Source of the DNA: Chlorobiaceae bacterium
Lineage (GTDB): Bacteria; Bacteroidota; Chlorobiia; Chlorobiales; Chlorobiaceae
Assembly: GCA_012972825.1 (NCBI GenBank)
Contig: JABDHL010000032.1
Coordinates: forward strand, 1-64,000
Direction: 5' to 3'
Length of the DNA stretch: 64,000 nucleotides
In this document: one piece after another, positions 48,220-56,413 of the stretch
How the letters are laid out: each line of letters opens with the position of its first letter
How positions within the stretch are numbered: the first letter of the stretch is position 1
The notes under the pieces: model-generated
What the model saw: only the letters and a program-made list of their open reading frames with translations
What the model was told of the DNA's origin: nothing
Database searches by the model: none
Translations under genes and position numbers: made by a program

Positions 48220-49077
48220 TTACATCCATGGCAGAACTGCAGCGTCATCAAGATTAACCACCCTGGCTTTTTTCGGCATCGAAAACCTCAGAGAGCTCAC
48301 GCTCTTGTTGAATATCCTTTCATCGTAAGCTATCACCAGCTGATGCTCGACGGGACCGTCCGCGCCGCTGTTATACAGCACCATCTCAATATCTTTCGGC
48401 AGAGGCGTATTGTGCCCGTCAATCGCGATTGTCTCGTAATTCCTGAAATGAATTTCAGTCGTTGTTTTTCCCTGCCGGTTCATGACAAGCAGCGCACTGA
48501 GCGTCCTGCTCGATGGATCGATAACCACCTCTTTACTCCCCCCGGAGGTTGCCAGCGTGAATATCAGCACACCTGCCCCCTGTTTAACCGACCTTATGGC
48601 ACTTAAAGGCTCTGTAATATTCACCAGCCCAAGGAGAGACTCCGAAAGAAGCCGGAAACCGGAATTTACCCCTATAATTTTTTCAAGATTCAATCCGTTA
48701 TTACTGCCGAGAAAAAGCCGGTTATTGTGCATATCGTGCACATAGAGCGAATCGGTACTGAAAAACATATCAGCAACCGGCCATCCAAAAAGCCCCGCGC
48801 TGACAATCATCCGTGCTTCATGCCCCCTGTTTATACGGATGTTGCAGAAGACGCGATTCTGTCTTTTCGGCGTTTTAATCCAGACATCCGCATACCCATC
48901 CAGCGACTCAACAATCGGAGATGCTTTGGCAACCTCACGAAACAGCGCAGTCTGCTCAGCACTCAGCGCAACCTGTTCACCCGACAGCTCCTGACGGCCG
49001 ACCGTTCTGAAATCAGCGCACCCGCCACCCAGAACAAGCATCAGCAGTGCCGGCAGAAGCACTCCCTTTCCATTCAT
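48220..49077 (-). CDS. DUF4292 lipoprotein (LolB-like fold)
   Basis: This 285-residue protein has a lipobox near residue 20 (LVLGGGCAD) and a mature part of repeated beta strands, including DVWIKTPKRQNRVFCNIRIN, FGWPVADMFFSTDSLYVHD and LPKDIEMVLYN. The pattern matches the DUF4292 family of Bacteroidetes/Chlorobi, whose fold is related to LolA/LolB carriers. It may help move lipoproteins at the outer membrane; that role is inference. Confidence 0.78.
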   Translation of the reverse strand: MNGKGVLLPALLMLVLGGGCADFRTVGRQELSGEQVALSAEQTALFREVAKASPIVESLDGYADVWIKTPKRQNRVFCNIRINRGHEARMIVSAGLFGWPVADMFFSTDSLYVHDMHNNRLFLGSNNGLNLEKIIGVNSGFRLLSESLLGLVNITEPLSAIRSVKQGAGVLIFTLATSGGSKEVVIDPSSRTLSALLVMNRQGKTTTEIHFRNYETIAIDGHNTPLPKDIEMVLYNSGADGPVEHQLVIAYDERIFNKSVSSLRFSMPKKARVVNLDDAAVLPWM

Positions 49078-49132
49078 CGATTCATCTATTTATTTCCGTT
49101 GAGAATCATTCCTTTGAGAATAATCGCATTTA

Positions 49133-49168
49133 CTGCACATTGAATCTGCACATTGAATCTGCACATTG
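49133..49168. repeat. Tandem 13-base repeat
   Basis: CTGCACATTGAAT occurs at 49133-49145 and 49146-49158, with a third, partial copy to 49168. It lies in the 186-base gap between the divergent DUF4292 and RlmI-like genes, where both promoters should be. It may be slippage-prone or an operator array. Confidence 0.7.
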
Positions 49169-49263
49169 CATCATGTTCACCATGCACACGTTCGATAGGA
49201 CAGGCTGAATTCATGTTACAGTAAAATAAAACGCAATCAAAACCATAAGCCATTTTTCAAGCC

Positions 49264-50445
49264 ATGCACTCCCTCTGCCTTAAGCCAAAAGAACACCACA
49301 GGATCCAGAAAGGCCATCTCTGGGTGTTCAGCAATGAACTTGCCGATGTTCCGCACAATATCGCTTCAGGCGAAACCGTAAAACTATTCACCCACGACCG
49401 GAAATTCATGGGAACCGGTTTCTATAACCCGCACTCCCTCATCTCCGTCAGGCTTCTTTCCCGCAAAGATGAGCAGCCGGACCGCGATTTTTTCCGCAAA
49501 AAATTTCTTGAAGCCCTCAAACTCAGGGACATAATCTACAGGAGTGAAGAAACCAACGCCTGGCGTCTTATCCATGGAGAATCAGACGGCCTCCCAGGGC
49601 TGATAGTCGATCGTTTCAACCAGGGTATCGTCGTACAGGCCTTTTCAGCCGGCATGGACATTCACCTGCAGCTGATCTGCGATGTCCTGCAGGAACTCCT
49701 GAATCCGTGCATTATTATCGTCCGCAACGAATCCCCCTTGAGGGAGCTGGAAGGACTGACCCTTTACAAAGATGTTATTCGAGGCGACCGATCTGATATG
49801 ATACAGACCATTCACGACGCAGGCATAACCTACGAGGTGAATCTCTTCGAGGGCCAGAAAACCGGCTTTTTCCTTGACCAGCGTGAAAACCGCAGAATTA
49901 TCAGAAAATTTGCCGAAAACGCCGAACTCCTTGACGTCTTTACCAACGATGGAGGCTTTGCCCTCAATGCACTCTATGGGGGGGCACGTTCAGCCATTCT
50001 TGTCGATGCATCCAGAGAGGCGCTCGAAAGAGCCGATCGCAATGCGCAGCTGAACAACTTCAAAGAATACAGTCTCGTTGCAGCCGACGCATTCGATACA
50101 CTCGATCAGATGGTTGAGTCAAAAGAGTCATTCAACCTTGTCGTGCTCGATCCGCCAAGCTTCACCAGAAGCCGCAAAAACCTCCCGGGTGCCCTTAAAG
50201 CTTATAAAAGGCTCAATAAACTCGGACTGCAGCTCGTGAAAAGCGGCGGGTTTCTTGCAACTGCCTCCTGCAGTCATCACGTCTCAGAAGAGGACTTTCT
50301 GCAATCCATTCACCAGGCGGCACTCTCAGCCGGCTGCCAGCTCAGGCTGGTACACAAAAACTCGCAGCCCTTCGATCACCCGGTCCTGCTCGCCATGCCG
50401 GAAACAGGCTACCTTAAATTTGCCTGTTTCTATGTGACACGCTGA
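49264..50445 (+). CDS. rlmI: rRNA large-subunit methyltransferase, RlmI-like
   Basis: This 393-residue protein has a PUA domain at the N-terminus ([18 protein letters not shown]), then a SAM-dependent Rossmann domain with [39 protein letters not shown] and [15 protein letters not shown] late [13 protein letters not shown] carries the catalytic-loop Cys. RlmI makes m5C1962 in 23S rRNA. The exact target base is inferred from family similarity. Confidence 0.92.
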   Translation: MHSLCLKPKEHHRIQKGHLWVFSNELADVPHNIASGETVKLFTHDRKFMGTGFYNPHSLISVRLLSRKDEQPDRDFFRKKFLEALKLRDIIYRSEETNAWRLIHGESDGLPGLIVDRFNQGIVVQAFSAGMDIHLQLICDVLQELLNPCIIIVRNESPLRELEGLTLYKDVIRGDRSDMIQTIHDAGITYEVNLFEGQKTGFFLDQRENRRIIRKFAENAELLDVFTNDGGFALNALYGGARSAILVDASREALERADRNAQLNNFKEYSLVAADAFDTLDQMVESKESFNLVVLDPPSFTRSRKNLPGALKAYKRLNKLGLQLVKSGGFLATASCSHHVSEEDFLQSIHQAALSAGCQLRLVHKNSQPFDHPVLLAMPETGYLKFACFYVTR

Positions 50446-50511
50446 CCCTTCACCGGAATATAACCCCCTGCCCTGTAGCAGCCCACAGGCTGCTTATGGC
50501 GGTACTCCCGT

Positions 50512-50685
50512 TTACTGCCGGAGTTCTGAAGAGGCACCATGGATATAGTCAAGAGCATCTTCAAGGATTTTCAGAGCCTGACGTATCTCATAATCGTCAT
50601 CACTGTCATCCTTTGCCCTGTTGAGCCGTTTTTTTGCATCCTCAATTGCATCCGCAGCAAGCTGCAGTTTTGAAGCAACCCCCAT
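50512..50685 (-). CDS. Small acidic helical protein (57 residues)
   Basis: This gene starts at ATG 50685 behind a good ribosome-binding site (AGGAGAG, seven bases before the ATG) and reads 57 codons to TAA at 50512. The protein is highly charged and helical (KLQLAADAIEDAKKRLNRAK, DDSDDDYEIRQALKIL, then a short tail). No family was recognised. The Shine-Dalgarno, the heptad-like pattern and its position after a hairpin support it as real. It lies between convergent rlmI and the secreted-repeat gene. Confidence 0.7.
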   Translation of the reverse strand: MGVASKLQLAADAIEDAKKRLNRAKDDSDDDYEIRQALKILEDALDYIHGASSELRQ

Positions 50686-50754
50686 TGCACTCTCCTCATG
50701 TTAAACTTACGGGATAGAGTTCCTCATCAGCAAATATACAGTTGTTAAACAAAA

Positions 50755-50778
50755 GGAGCTGAAAAGATTTTCAGCTCC
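50755..50778 (-). terminator. Rho-independent terminator of the Arg/Asp-repeat gene
   Basis: GGAGCTGAAAA and TTTTCAGCTCC form a perfect stem around a two-base centre. On the minus strand it is followed by TTTTGTTT. It lies 35 bases beyond the stop of the repeat protein gene. Confidence 0.9.
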
Positions 50779-50812
50779 CTTGAAATGTTCCTGATCGAAA
50801 ATCCCTTCTCTC

Positions 50813-51325
50813 TTATCTGCCCCTTCCATCATGTCGATCACCATCTCTGTGATCATCACGACGATCATCCCTGCGATCATCACGGCGGTCATCCCTGTCA
50901 TAACGCTCTCTGTCATGGCGGTCTCTCTCCTCCCAGTAACTGCGGTCATGCCTGCGGTACTCAATGTCACGATACCTCCGGAGATCATCCCAGCGATGTC
51001 TTCTTATCCTGTAAGGGATATTCCGCTCCCGGACAAAATCCCAGGGGCCGCGGTAATATGCGGAACGGTACCAGCTGCCGTCCCGATAAAGGTAATACAG
51101 GTTACCATAGTATATGATATCATAAGGACTCCCCACAGACACTGAAAATCCCTGATCCTGAAGGTAGACAAAACTCGGGCGTCTGTCGATGACAAAATGC
51201 GGTCTGTCCCCGACCCCTACACGGACATCTCCGATACGAACACCGACCTCCGCACGAGCATCCGTAACAGGATTTCCTAAAAACATACCTGCAATTCCTG
51301 CAGCAATCCAGACTGTTTTTCTCAT
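50813..51325 (-). CDS. Secreted protein with Arg/Asp-rich repeat tail
   Basis: This 170-residue protein has a signal peptide (KTVWIAAGIAGMFLG, cleavage likely after ARA). The central region is rich in Tyr and aromatic residues (YYGNLYYLYRDGSWYRSAYY), like small YXXW-type cell-surface proteins. A C-terminal tail is almost all Arg, Asp and His, with several tandem RRDD units in DRRDDRRDDRRDDHRDGD. The tail is encoded by imperfect 12-base DNA repeats. The function is unknown. It is likely periplasmic or outer surface, and the tail may bind metal or polyanions. Confidence 0.8.
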   Translation of the reverse strand: MRKTVWIAAGIAGMFLGNPVTDARAEVGVRIGDVRVGVGDRPHFVIDRRPSFVYLQDQGFSVSVGSPYDIIYYGNLYYLYRDGSWYRSAYYRGPWDFVRERNIPYRIRRHRWDDLRRYRDIEYRRHDRSYWEERDRHDRERYDRDDRRDDRRDDRRDDHRDGDRHDGRGR

Positions 51326-51443
51326 AGTTTTTACATTTAAAAAGGTTATTCAGCCGGCTGAATCATTCTTACAAAAAAACTAAACTTCACTCCACTTCAT
51401 AAAGTTCATAAAAAGAAAGGTACCTGACTCTAAAAATATTGCA

Positions 51444-54400
51444 TTAAAAACTGACCGCCAATGCCTTTGAAACCTGCTGTCGCATAACCTCCTTCCATCC
51501 GTCGCCCGACAGTTTTTCAGCCAGCGCAACCGCAATATGCCGCGGTTCAATTCCAAGATCAGGATTCCGTCCAAGCCCCTGCACGCACGATGGGCAATTG
51601 GTCAGAATAACTGCCCTCTTTTTTCCAGGAACGACCTCCATAATCTCCATAATGGCATCCCTTTTTCGATGAAGCATCGAATCCGTGATATCAGGCCGGG
51701 AAAGCGCCAGAGTCCCTGCCTCCGAACAGCAGTGCGGCACAGCCGTCACGCTTCCGAACCCTCCCAGACGGCGAAGCGTCTGATCTGCTTTGCCGGCAAG
51801 CGAATCATGGCACGGCGCATGATACAGGCAATCCTCTCTCCCCTCAAGCTTCAGGCCTTTTTCAAGAGCGTAAGCTGCAGCGTCAGTAATTTTTCCGCCG
51901 AAAAGCTTGCCGGTTTCAATGGCATCAAGCCCCTCCATACAGGTTCCGCACGTCACCACGCAGGCATCGAATTCAAGGTAGGAGAACATCTCCCTGATCT
52001 GGCTGAACATCACGGTATTGCGAAGCACAATACTCGAATACTGATCATTCTTGGCATTGACATGAGCAGGAAAACCGCAGCACAGAAACGGCGGCGGCAG
52101 CACAACCCTCACCCCAAGCTCAAGCAGCACATGAAGAGCCGCCATTGAAATAGAGGAGTTCATGCGTTCCGAACCGCAGCCGGGAAAATAAAACACACTG
52201 CTCTTTACCTCGCCGGCAGGTTCAAAAACAAGCACCTGGTCAGGGCCGCACTCAGGCAGCAGATCACGCAGCGTCTCTTCAGGCACCGGCGGAACCGGCG
52301 AACGCAGAAGCCTCAGTGGATAAAGCTCCGGCGCATCAGGTTCCGGCTGCAGGGGTGACGAGATTTTATTGCTTGCCCGCTGAACGGCCCCGCCGATCCT
52401 GAGCACCGTCCGGCGGAAAATCGCATTGAATACCGGCGACCGGCTGTCAAGATAACGCAAGGTCAGCTCAGTCAGCGGCGAGGTGTGCTTGTAGCCCCAT
52501 TCCGAAAGAATTTCACGCTCCAGCACCGAAACCTCACCGCTGTCGATGTCCACGGGGCACGGCTTCAGGCATTTATGGCAGATCGTACAATGGTCGGCAA
52601 CCTCTTCCAGCCATTTCAGAAGCGCAAAATCAGTGGAACGCTCCCGCTGGGCATCAAAAAGAAGCGCCTCGATCAATGAGCCGATGGCAAGATTCTTGTT
52701 CCGCGGATGGTAGAACATGCCCCGGAACGGATAGTAAACGCAGCAGTCGGTCTTGCACTTGCCGCACCGGATGCAGTAGTCAACCTTTTTTGAAAGCTCC
52801 TCAATCTGGGCACGCCGGAGAATATGCGCCTCCAGCTCAAGCAGATTGAACGACGGTGTAAAGATATGATCAAGCGCTTCATAATCCTCAAGCTTTCCAG
52901 GATTCATAATCCCTTTCGGATCAACCTTTCGGCGATACCGGGTAAGTTTTTCCACAATCGCCGGATCGAGGTACTTCAGCTTGGTCACCCCGATACCGTG
53001 CTCCCCCGACACTACCCCGCCAAGCGAAACCACTTTATCCATGACGTTGTCGATCACCTTGTCCGCCCTGTCAAGCATCGGCCGATCATTCGAAAGCACC
53101 GGCACATTCACATGGACATTGCCGTCGCCCGCATGCATATGCGTCGCCAGCACAATACGCCTGTCGCGCACATAAGCATATGCGTTTTCAAAAGCCGCCT
53201 CCATCTCGGGATACCCCTGCACCAGCTCGCCAAGTTCACGTCTCAGCTCCTGCACAATGTCAAGTGAACGGAGTCTCTCCTCCGGCGCCAGCAGAATCCT
53301 CTCATCAAACACACGGCAAAGCTCCAGCCCTGCAGGAATCTTCGAGGCAAACCGGCCCCCGTCTCCGGTAACGTTTGTCGTTGCGAAAATAGTGCGCGAC
53401 CGCTCCGCAAAGCAATGCTGCGCATATCGCTCCTCCGTACTGTTGAGGTCATCAATAAATCTCGAAAAAACAGCAAGCGCCTCCAGGGGAATCACAATAT
53501 CCTCATTCAGCTTAAAGGCATTGGTCCGCCGGGCAATAGCCCCAAGCTTTTTTCGATCGGCCCAGAAACGGACAGCATCCGCACTGTCCCTTGCAGGAAA
53601 CATCATGGTATTGGGATGGTGCTTCAGCAGACGTTCCAGCCGTTCAATGCCGCTCTGCACCTCAGAGGGAGCATGACCGGCGATATCGATCAGCAGGACG
53701 GCTTTCGGAGTCTGAGCACGGGGAGCCTTCACCTTATAGTCAATGGCCCTGATATACTCATCATCAAAATGCTCCAGCGCCAGCAGTGCTTCCCTGTTTT
53801 CTGAAGAGAGGGGAAACAGCTTCGAAAGCTCCAGTATCACCCGGCTCGCCTCATCCATATCAGGCCCGAAAAACTCAAGGCACAGGGTTCTCTTTTCGGG
53901 ATATTTCGGATAAAGCACAAAAACAGCCGACGTGATCACACCGTCAGTTCCCTCCTTCTGAAGGCCCGGCACACCGCCGAGCGCCTTGTTGGTAATGTCC
54001 TTCCACAACCCTTTCTTGCGGATGTCCGTACCGAGCAGCTCAATGCGCTCGACTCTCTTCCCCGACGGATTCCACACCTCAAAAATAACCGTATCCTCAT
54101 GAAGGATTTTCCGGAGCCGATGGTCAACCCGTTTTACCGTCCAGTTTTCACCGCTGGGCATTGCCATCCGCCACTCAAGCAGATTATCGATGCAGGTACC
54201 CCATCGCACAGCCATCTTTCCGCCGGCATTTTCGGCAATATTCCCTCCGACGGTGCACGACCACTCGCTGGTAGGGTCGGTGGCGAACACAAGACCATGC
54301 TCGTCCGCCGCCTCCATAGCCTTCTCGGTAACAACTCCGGCTTCCACCTCAATCACCGATGCCTGCACTGTCTGACCGTTCTCAAGCTGAAAATCCTGAA

Positions 54401-55133
54401 CCGAAATCCCCCTGATGCGGTTCAGTTTTTCCATATTGATGATCACGCACCCCGACCGCAGCGGCACAGCCCCGCCGGTCAACCCCGTACCGGCACCTCG
54501 GGGAATAATGTTGAGCCCAAGCCCGGCAATCGCTGTAATAAGGGGGGCAACCTGCTGCTCCTCATCCGGCGTCACAACCGCAACAGGGAGATGCAGCCTC
54601 CAGTCCGTGGCATCGGTTGCGTGAGCTGCAAGCGAAAAAGGGTCAAACAGAACATTTTTTACCCCGACAACCGCACCGAGCTCCCGCTTCATGCGGCGTC
54701 GTAATTCAGGTGTTTTTTCAACAACCGACCGGAACTGCTCAAGCTGCTCACGCACCGCCGCCACAATGGCCGAAACGCGGATTTCGCCGTTTGCCGTCTC
54801 CGAAATGGTATCCAGTTCATGAAAAGCCCGTTCAAACAGGCGTTGGCGGCGGGCGGCTGAATCAACCAGCTCCTGAAAGAGGTAAGGATTACGGCGGTGA
54901 ATGAGAATCTCCCCGATAATGCCCATCAGGAGACGGGCCGACCTGCCGGTCACCCGCAGATCACGCAGTTCATCAAGGATATGAACGACAGCCGGGCCCA
55001 GCAGAAACGATATCGCCTGCCGGTCACCGGCAGAGGTATAATTAAAAGGAATTTCTCTTGGCAGAGTTGCTGATGGTTTCTCTCTGTCGGCACCTGTCCG
55101 TATCGTCATGAAATCAATATTGAAAGCTTTCAC
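51444..55133 (-). CDS. Giant FAD/Fe-S oxidoreductase (D-lactate dehydrogenase/GlcD-GlcF-like fusion)
   Basis: This 1229-residue fusion has an N-terminal DUF3683-like domain (to about 150), then an FAD-binding PCMH domain with PRGAGTGLTGG at 211-221. The FAD-linked oxidase C-terminal domain follows, with ATHMHAGDGNVHVNVP and GEHGIGVTKLKYL. Two 4Fe-4S motifs near residue 800 and 860 read CIRCGKCKTDC and CTICHKCLKPC. Two CCG (heterodisulfide-reductase-like) domains close it (YFPGCGSERMN, PPPFLCCGFPAHV, YHAPCHDSL, PHCCSEAG). It probably oxidises a 2-hydroxy acid such as D-lactate or glycolate and passes electrons through Fe-S centres. It starts at GTG 55133, overlapping the SDR stop (GTGA); ATG at 55109 is an alternative. 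Confidence 0.88.
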   Translation of the reverse strand: MKAFNIDFMTIRTGADREKPSATLPREIPFNYTSAGDRQAISFLLGPAVVHILDELRDLRVTGRSARLLMGIIGEILIHRRNPYLFQELVDSAARRQRLFERAFHELDTISETANGEIRVSAIVAAVREQLEQFRSVVEKTPELRRRMKRELGAVVGVKNVLFDPFSLAAHATDATDWRLHLPVAVVTPDEEQQVAPLITAIAGLGLNIIPRGAGTGLTGGAVPLRSGCVIINMEKLNRIRGISVQDFQLENGQTVQASVIEVEAGVVTEKAMEAADEHGLVFATDPTSEWSCTVGGNIAENAGGKMAVRWGTCIDNLLEWRMAMPSGENWTVKRVDHRLRKILHEDTVIFEVWNPSGKRVERIELLGTDIRKKGLWKDITNKALGGVPGLQKEGTDGVITSAVFVLYPKYPEKRTLCLEFFGPDMDEASRVILELSKLFPLSSENREALLALEHFDDEYIRAIDYKVKAPRAQTPKAVLLIDIAGHAPSEVQSGIERLERLLKHHPNTMMFPARDSADAVRFWADRKKLGAIARRTNAFKLNEDIVIPLEALAVFSRFIDDLNSTEERYAQHCFAERSRTIFATTNVTGDGGRFASKIPAGLELCRVFDERILLAPEERLRSLDIVQELRRELGELVQGYPEMEAAFENAYAYVRDRRIVLATHMHAGDGNVHVNVPVLSNDRPMLDRADKVIDNVMDKVVSLGGVVSGEHGIGVTKLKYLDPAIVEKLTRYRRKVDPKGIMNPGKLEDYEALDHIFTPSFNLLELEAHILRRAQIEELSKKVDYCIRCGKCKTDCCVYYPFRGMFYHPRNKNLAIGSLIEALLFDAQRERSTDFALLKWLEEVADHCTICHKCLKPCPVDIDSGEVSVLEREILSEWGYKHTSPLTELTLRYLDSRSPVFNAIFRRTVLRIGGAVQRASNKISSPLQPEPDAPELYPLRLLRSPVPPVPEETLRDLLPECGPDQVLVFEPAGEVKSSVFYFPGCGSERMNSSISMAALHVLLELGVRVVLPPPFLCCGFPAHVNAKNDQYSSIVLRNTVMFSQIREMFSYLEFDACVVTCGTCMEGLDAIETGKLFGGKITDAAAYALEKGLKLEGREDCLYHAPCHDSLAGKADQTLRRLGGFGSVTAVPHCCSEAGTLALSRPDITDSMLHRKRDAIMEIMEVVPGKKRAVILTNCPSCVQGLGRNPDLGIEPRHIAVALAEKLSGDGWKEVMRQQVSKALAVSF

Positions 55134-55894
55134 AGTCGTGCACCACCCGAAATTTCAAGAATCTGCCCGGTAATGAACGCCGCATCATCCGAAGCCAGAA
55201 AAAGCGCACATCGGGCAACATCATCCGGCGTTGCAACCCGTCCAAGCGGATACCGTCCTGCACAATCTTTCCGAAGCATCTCCCACCGTTCCTGACCCAG
55301 AGCCCTGACAAAAGCAGGAACCTCCACAAGCGCCGGAGCGAGCGCATTAACCGTTATGCCATAGCGCCCGAGCGACATGGCAAGCGAACGGGTAAACGCG
55401 TAAATCCCGCCTTTCGCTGCAGAATACGAAAACTGATTCGGACTCCCCCTGTACACAAGCGAACTCATATTGACAATCCTGCCGGAACCCTGCGGCTTCA
55501 TCACCCGGGCCGCCTCCCTGCACGAAAGAATGCAGGACTTGAGGTTAAGATCAAGATTGGCACTCATTTTCACATAATCGATATCCTCAACGTCAGCCGC
55601 CGGCTCGCAGTCGCCGCCGGCAATATTCACTACACAGTCAAGCCTGCCGAACCGATCCGCAATCTGCCGGTACAGTAACCGGATCTCCTCTTCATGCATC
55701 ACATCAGCCTGCACCGGCCAGCCCTTTCCTCCCGCCTTTTCAATGAGATCAAGAGTTTCAGAACATCCCGACGCATTGATATCACTGCAGATCACAACTG
55801 CTCCCTCCCCTGCAAAACAGAGAGCAGCAGCTCTGCCGATTCCCCCCGCAGCTCCTGTAACGAGCGCAACCCTGTCAGTCAGTCTCATAAGCAT
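55130..55894 (-). CDS. Short-chain dehydrogenase/reductase
   Basis: This 254-residue classical SDR has the cofactor loop TGAAGGIGRAAALCFAGEG, DINASG after the second strand, which suits NAD, the NIAGG motif, and catalytic Ser and Tyr-x-x-x-Lys in MSSLVYRGSPNQFSYSAAKGG. The end, ITGQILEISGGARL, is typical. The substrate is unknown. It overlaps the preceding DUF3127 stop (ATGA) and the following fusion gene's GTG, so all three are probably one translational unit. Confidence 0.9.
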   Translation of the reverse strand: MLMRLTDRVALVTGAAGGIGRAAALCFAGEGAVVICSDINASGCSETLDLIEKAGGKGWPVQADVMHEEEIRLLYRQIADRFGRLDCVVNIAGGDCEPAADVEDIDYVKMSANLDLNLKSCILSCREAARVMKPQGSGRIVNMSSLVYRGSPNQFSYSAAKGGIYAFTRSLAMSLGRYGITVNALAPALVEVPAFVRALGQERWEMLRKDCAGRYPLGRVATPDDVARCALFLASDDAAFITGQILEISGGARL

Positions 55895-56235
55895 CAGAAT
55901 GGACAGTCATCATCTGTAACGGCACTCTCAAAAGAAGAGCCCGCCTGCTGAGCCTGAAAGGAAGCCGCCTCATTGGCAGACTCCACCTTCCATGCCTTGA
56001 CATCAGTATACCATTTCCCGTTGAACTCCCGGCTTTCAATATCATATGAAATCGCCAGCCGGTTTCCCACCCTTAAGAGTGTTCTGTCAACCTTGTCACC
56101 CCACAGAGAGATGCACACCTTCTTGGGGTATTGGCCCTCCGTTTCAACAATAATATCCTGTTTTTTCCACGGCCCGTTCTTTCCCGCGCCTGTCTGTTCA
56201 GGAAGAAGTGCTGTAAGTTTTGCTGTAAGCTGCAT
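55894..56235 (-). CDS. DUF3127 OB-fold protein with SSB-like acidic tail
   Basis: I start at ATG 56235 (113 residues). The core (LTAKLTALLPEQTGAGKNGP, WKKQDIIVET, PKKVCISLWGD, LRVGNRLAISYDIESREFNG and KWYTDVKAW) matches DUF3127, an OB-fold domain. A flexible Gln/Ala/Ser linker leads to the last residues DDDCPF. This copies the acidic tail with a terminal Phe that bacterial SSBs use to recruit repair proteins. It probably binds single-stranded DNA or RNA. It overlaps the downstream SDR start and follows recQ after a terminator. Confidence 0.85.
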   Translation of the reverse strand: MQLTAKLTALLPEQTGAGKNGPWKKQDIIVETEGQYPKKVCISLWGDKVDRTLLRVGNRLAISYDIESREFNGKWYTDVKAWKVESANEAASFQAQQAGSSFESAVTDDDCPF

Positions 56236-56267
56236 GGCATTATGATCTGTCCTTGTGATATAAAAAC

Positions 56268-56305
56268 TGAAAACCCCGTTCCGGCACAAAACATTCAGAA
56301 CGGGG
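56268..56305 (-). terminator. Rho-independent terminator after recQ
   Basis: On the minus strand CCCCGTTC pairs with GAACGGGG around a loop of about 16 bases, followed by TTTTCAGTTTTT. It lies about 110 bases beyond the recQ stop and ends 33 bases before the DUF3127 start. Confidence 0.78.
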
Positions 56306-56413
56306 TGTCATGACTTTACGAGAATGTCTTGATGCTCAAGTCTTGTAAGTTACGATATGCAGAGTGATTTTTTTACATGCAAAAAACATTCATTGCTGTG
56401 CATTCCCATACCA

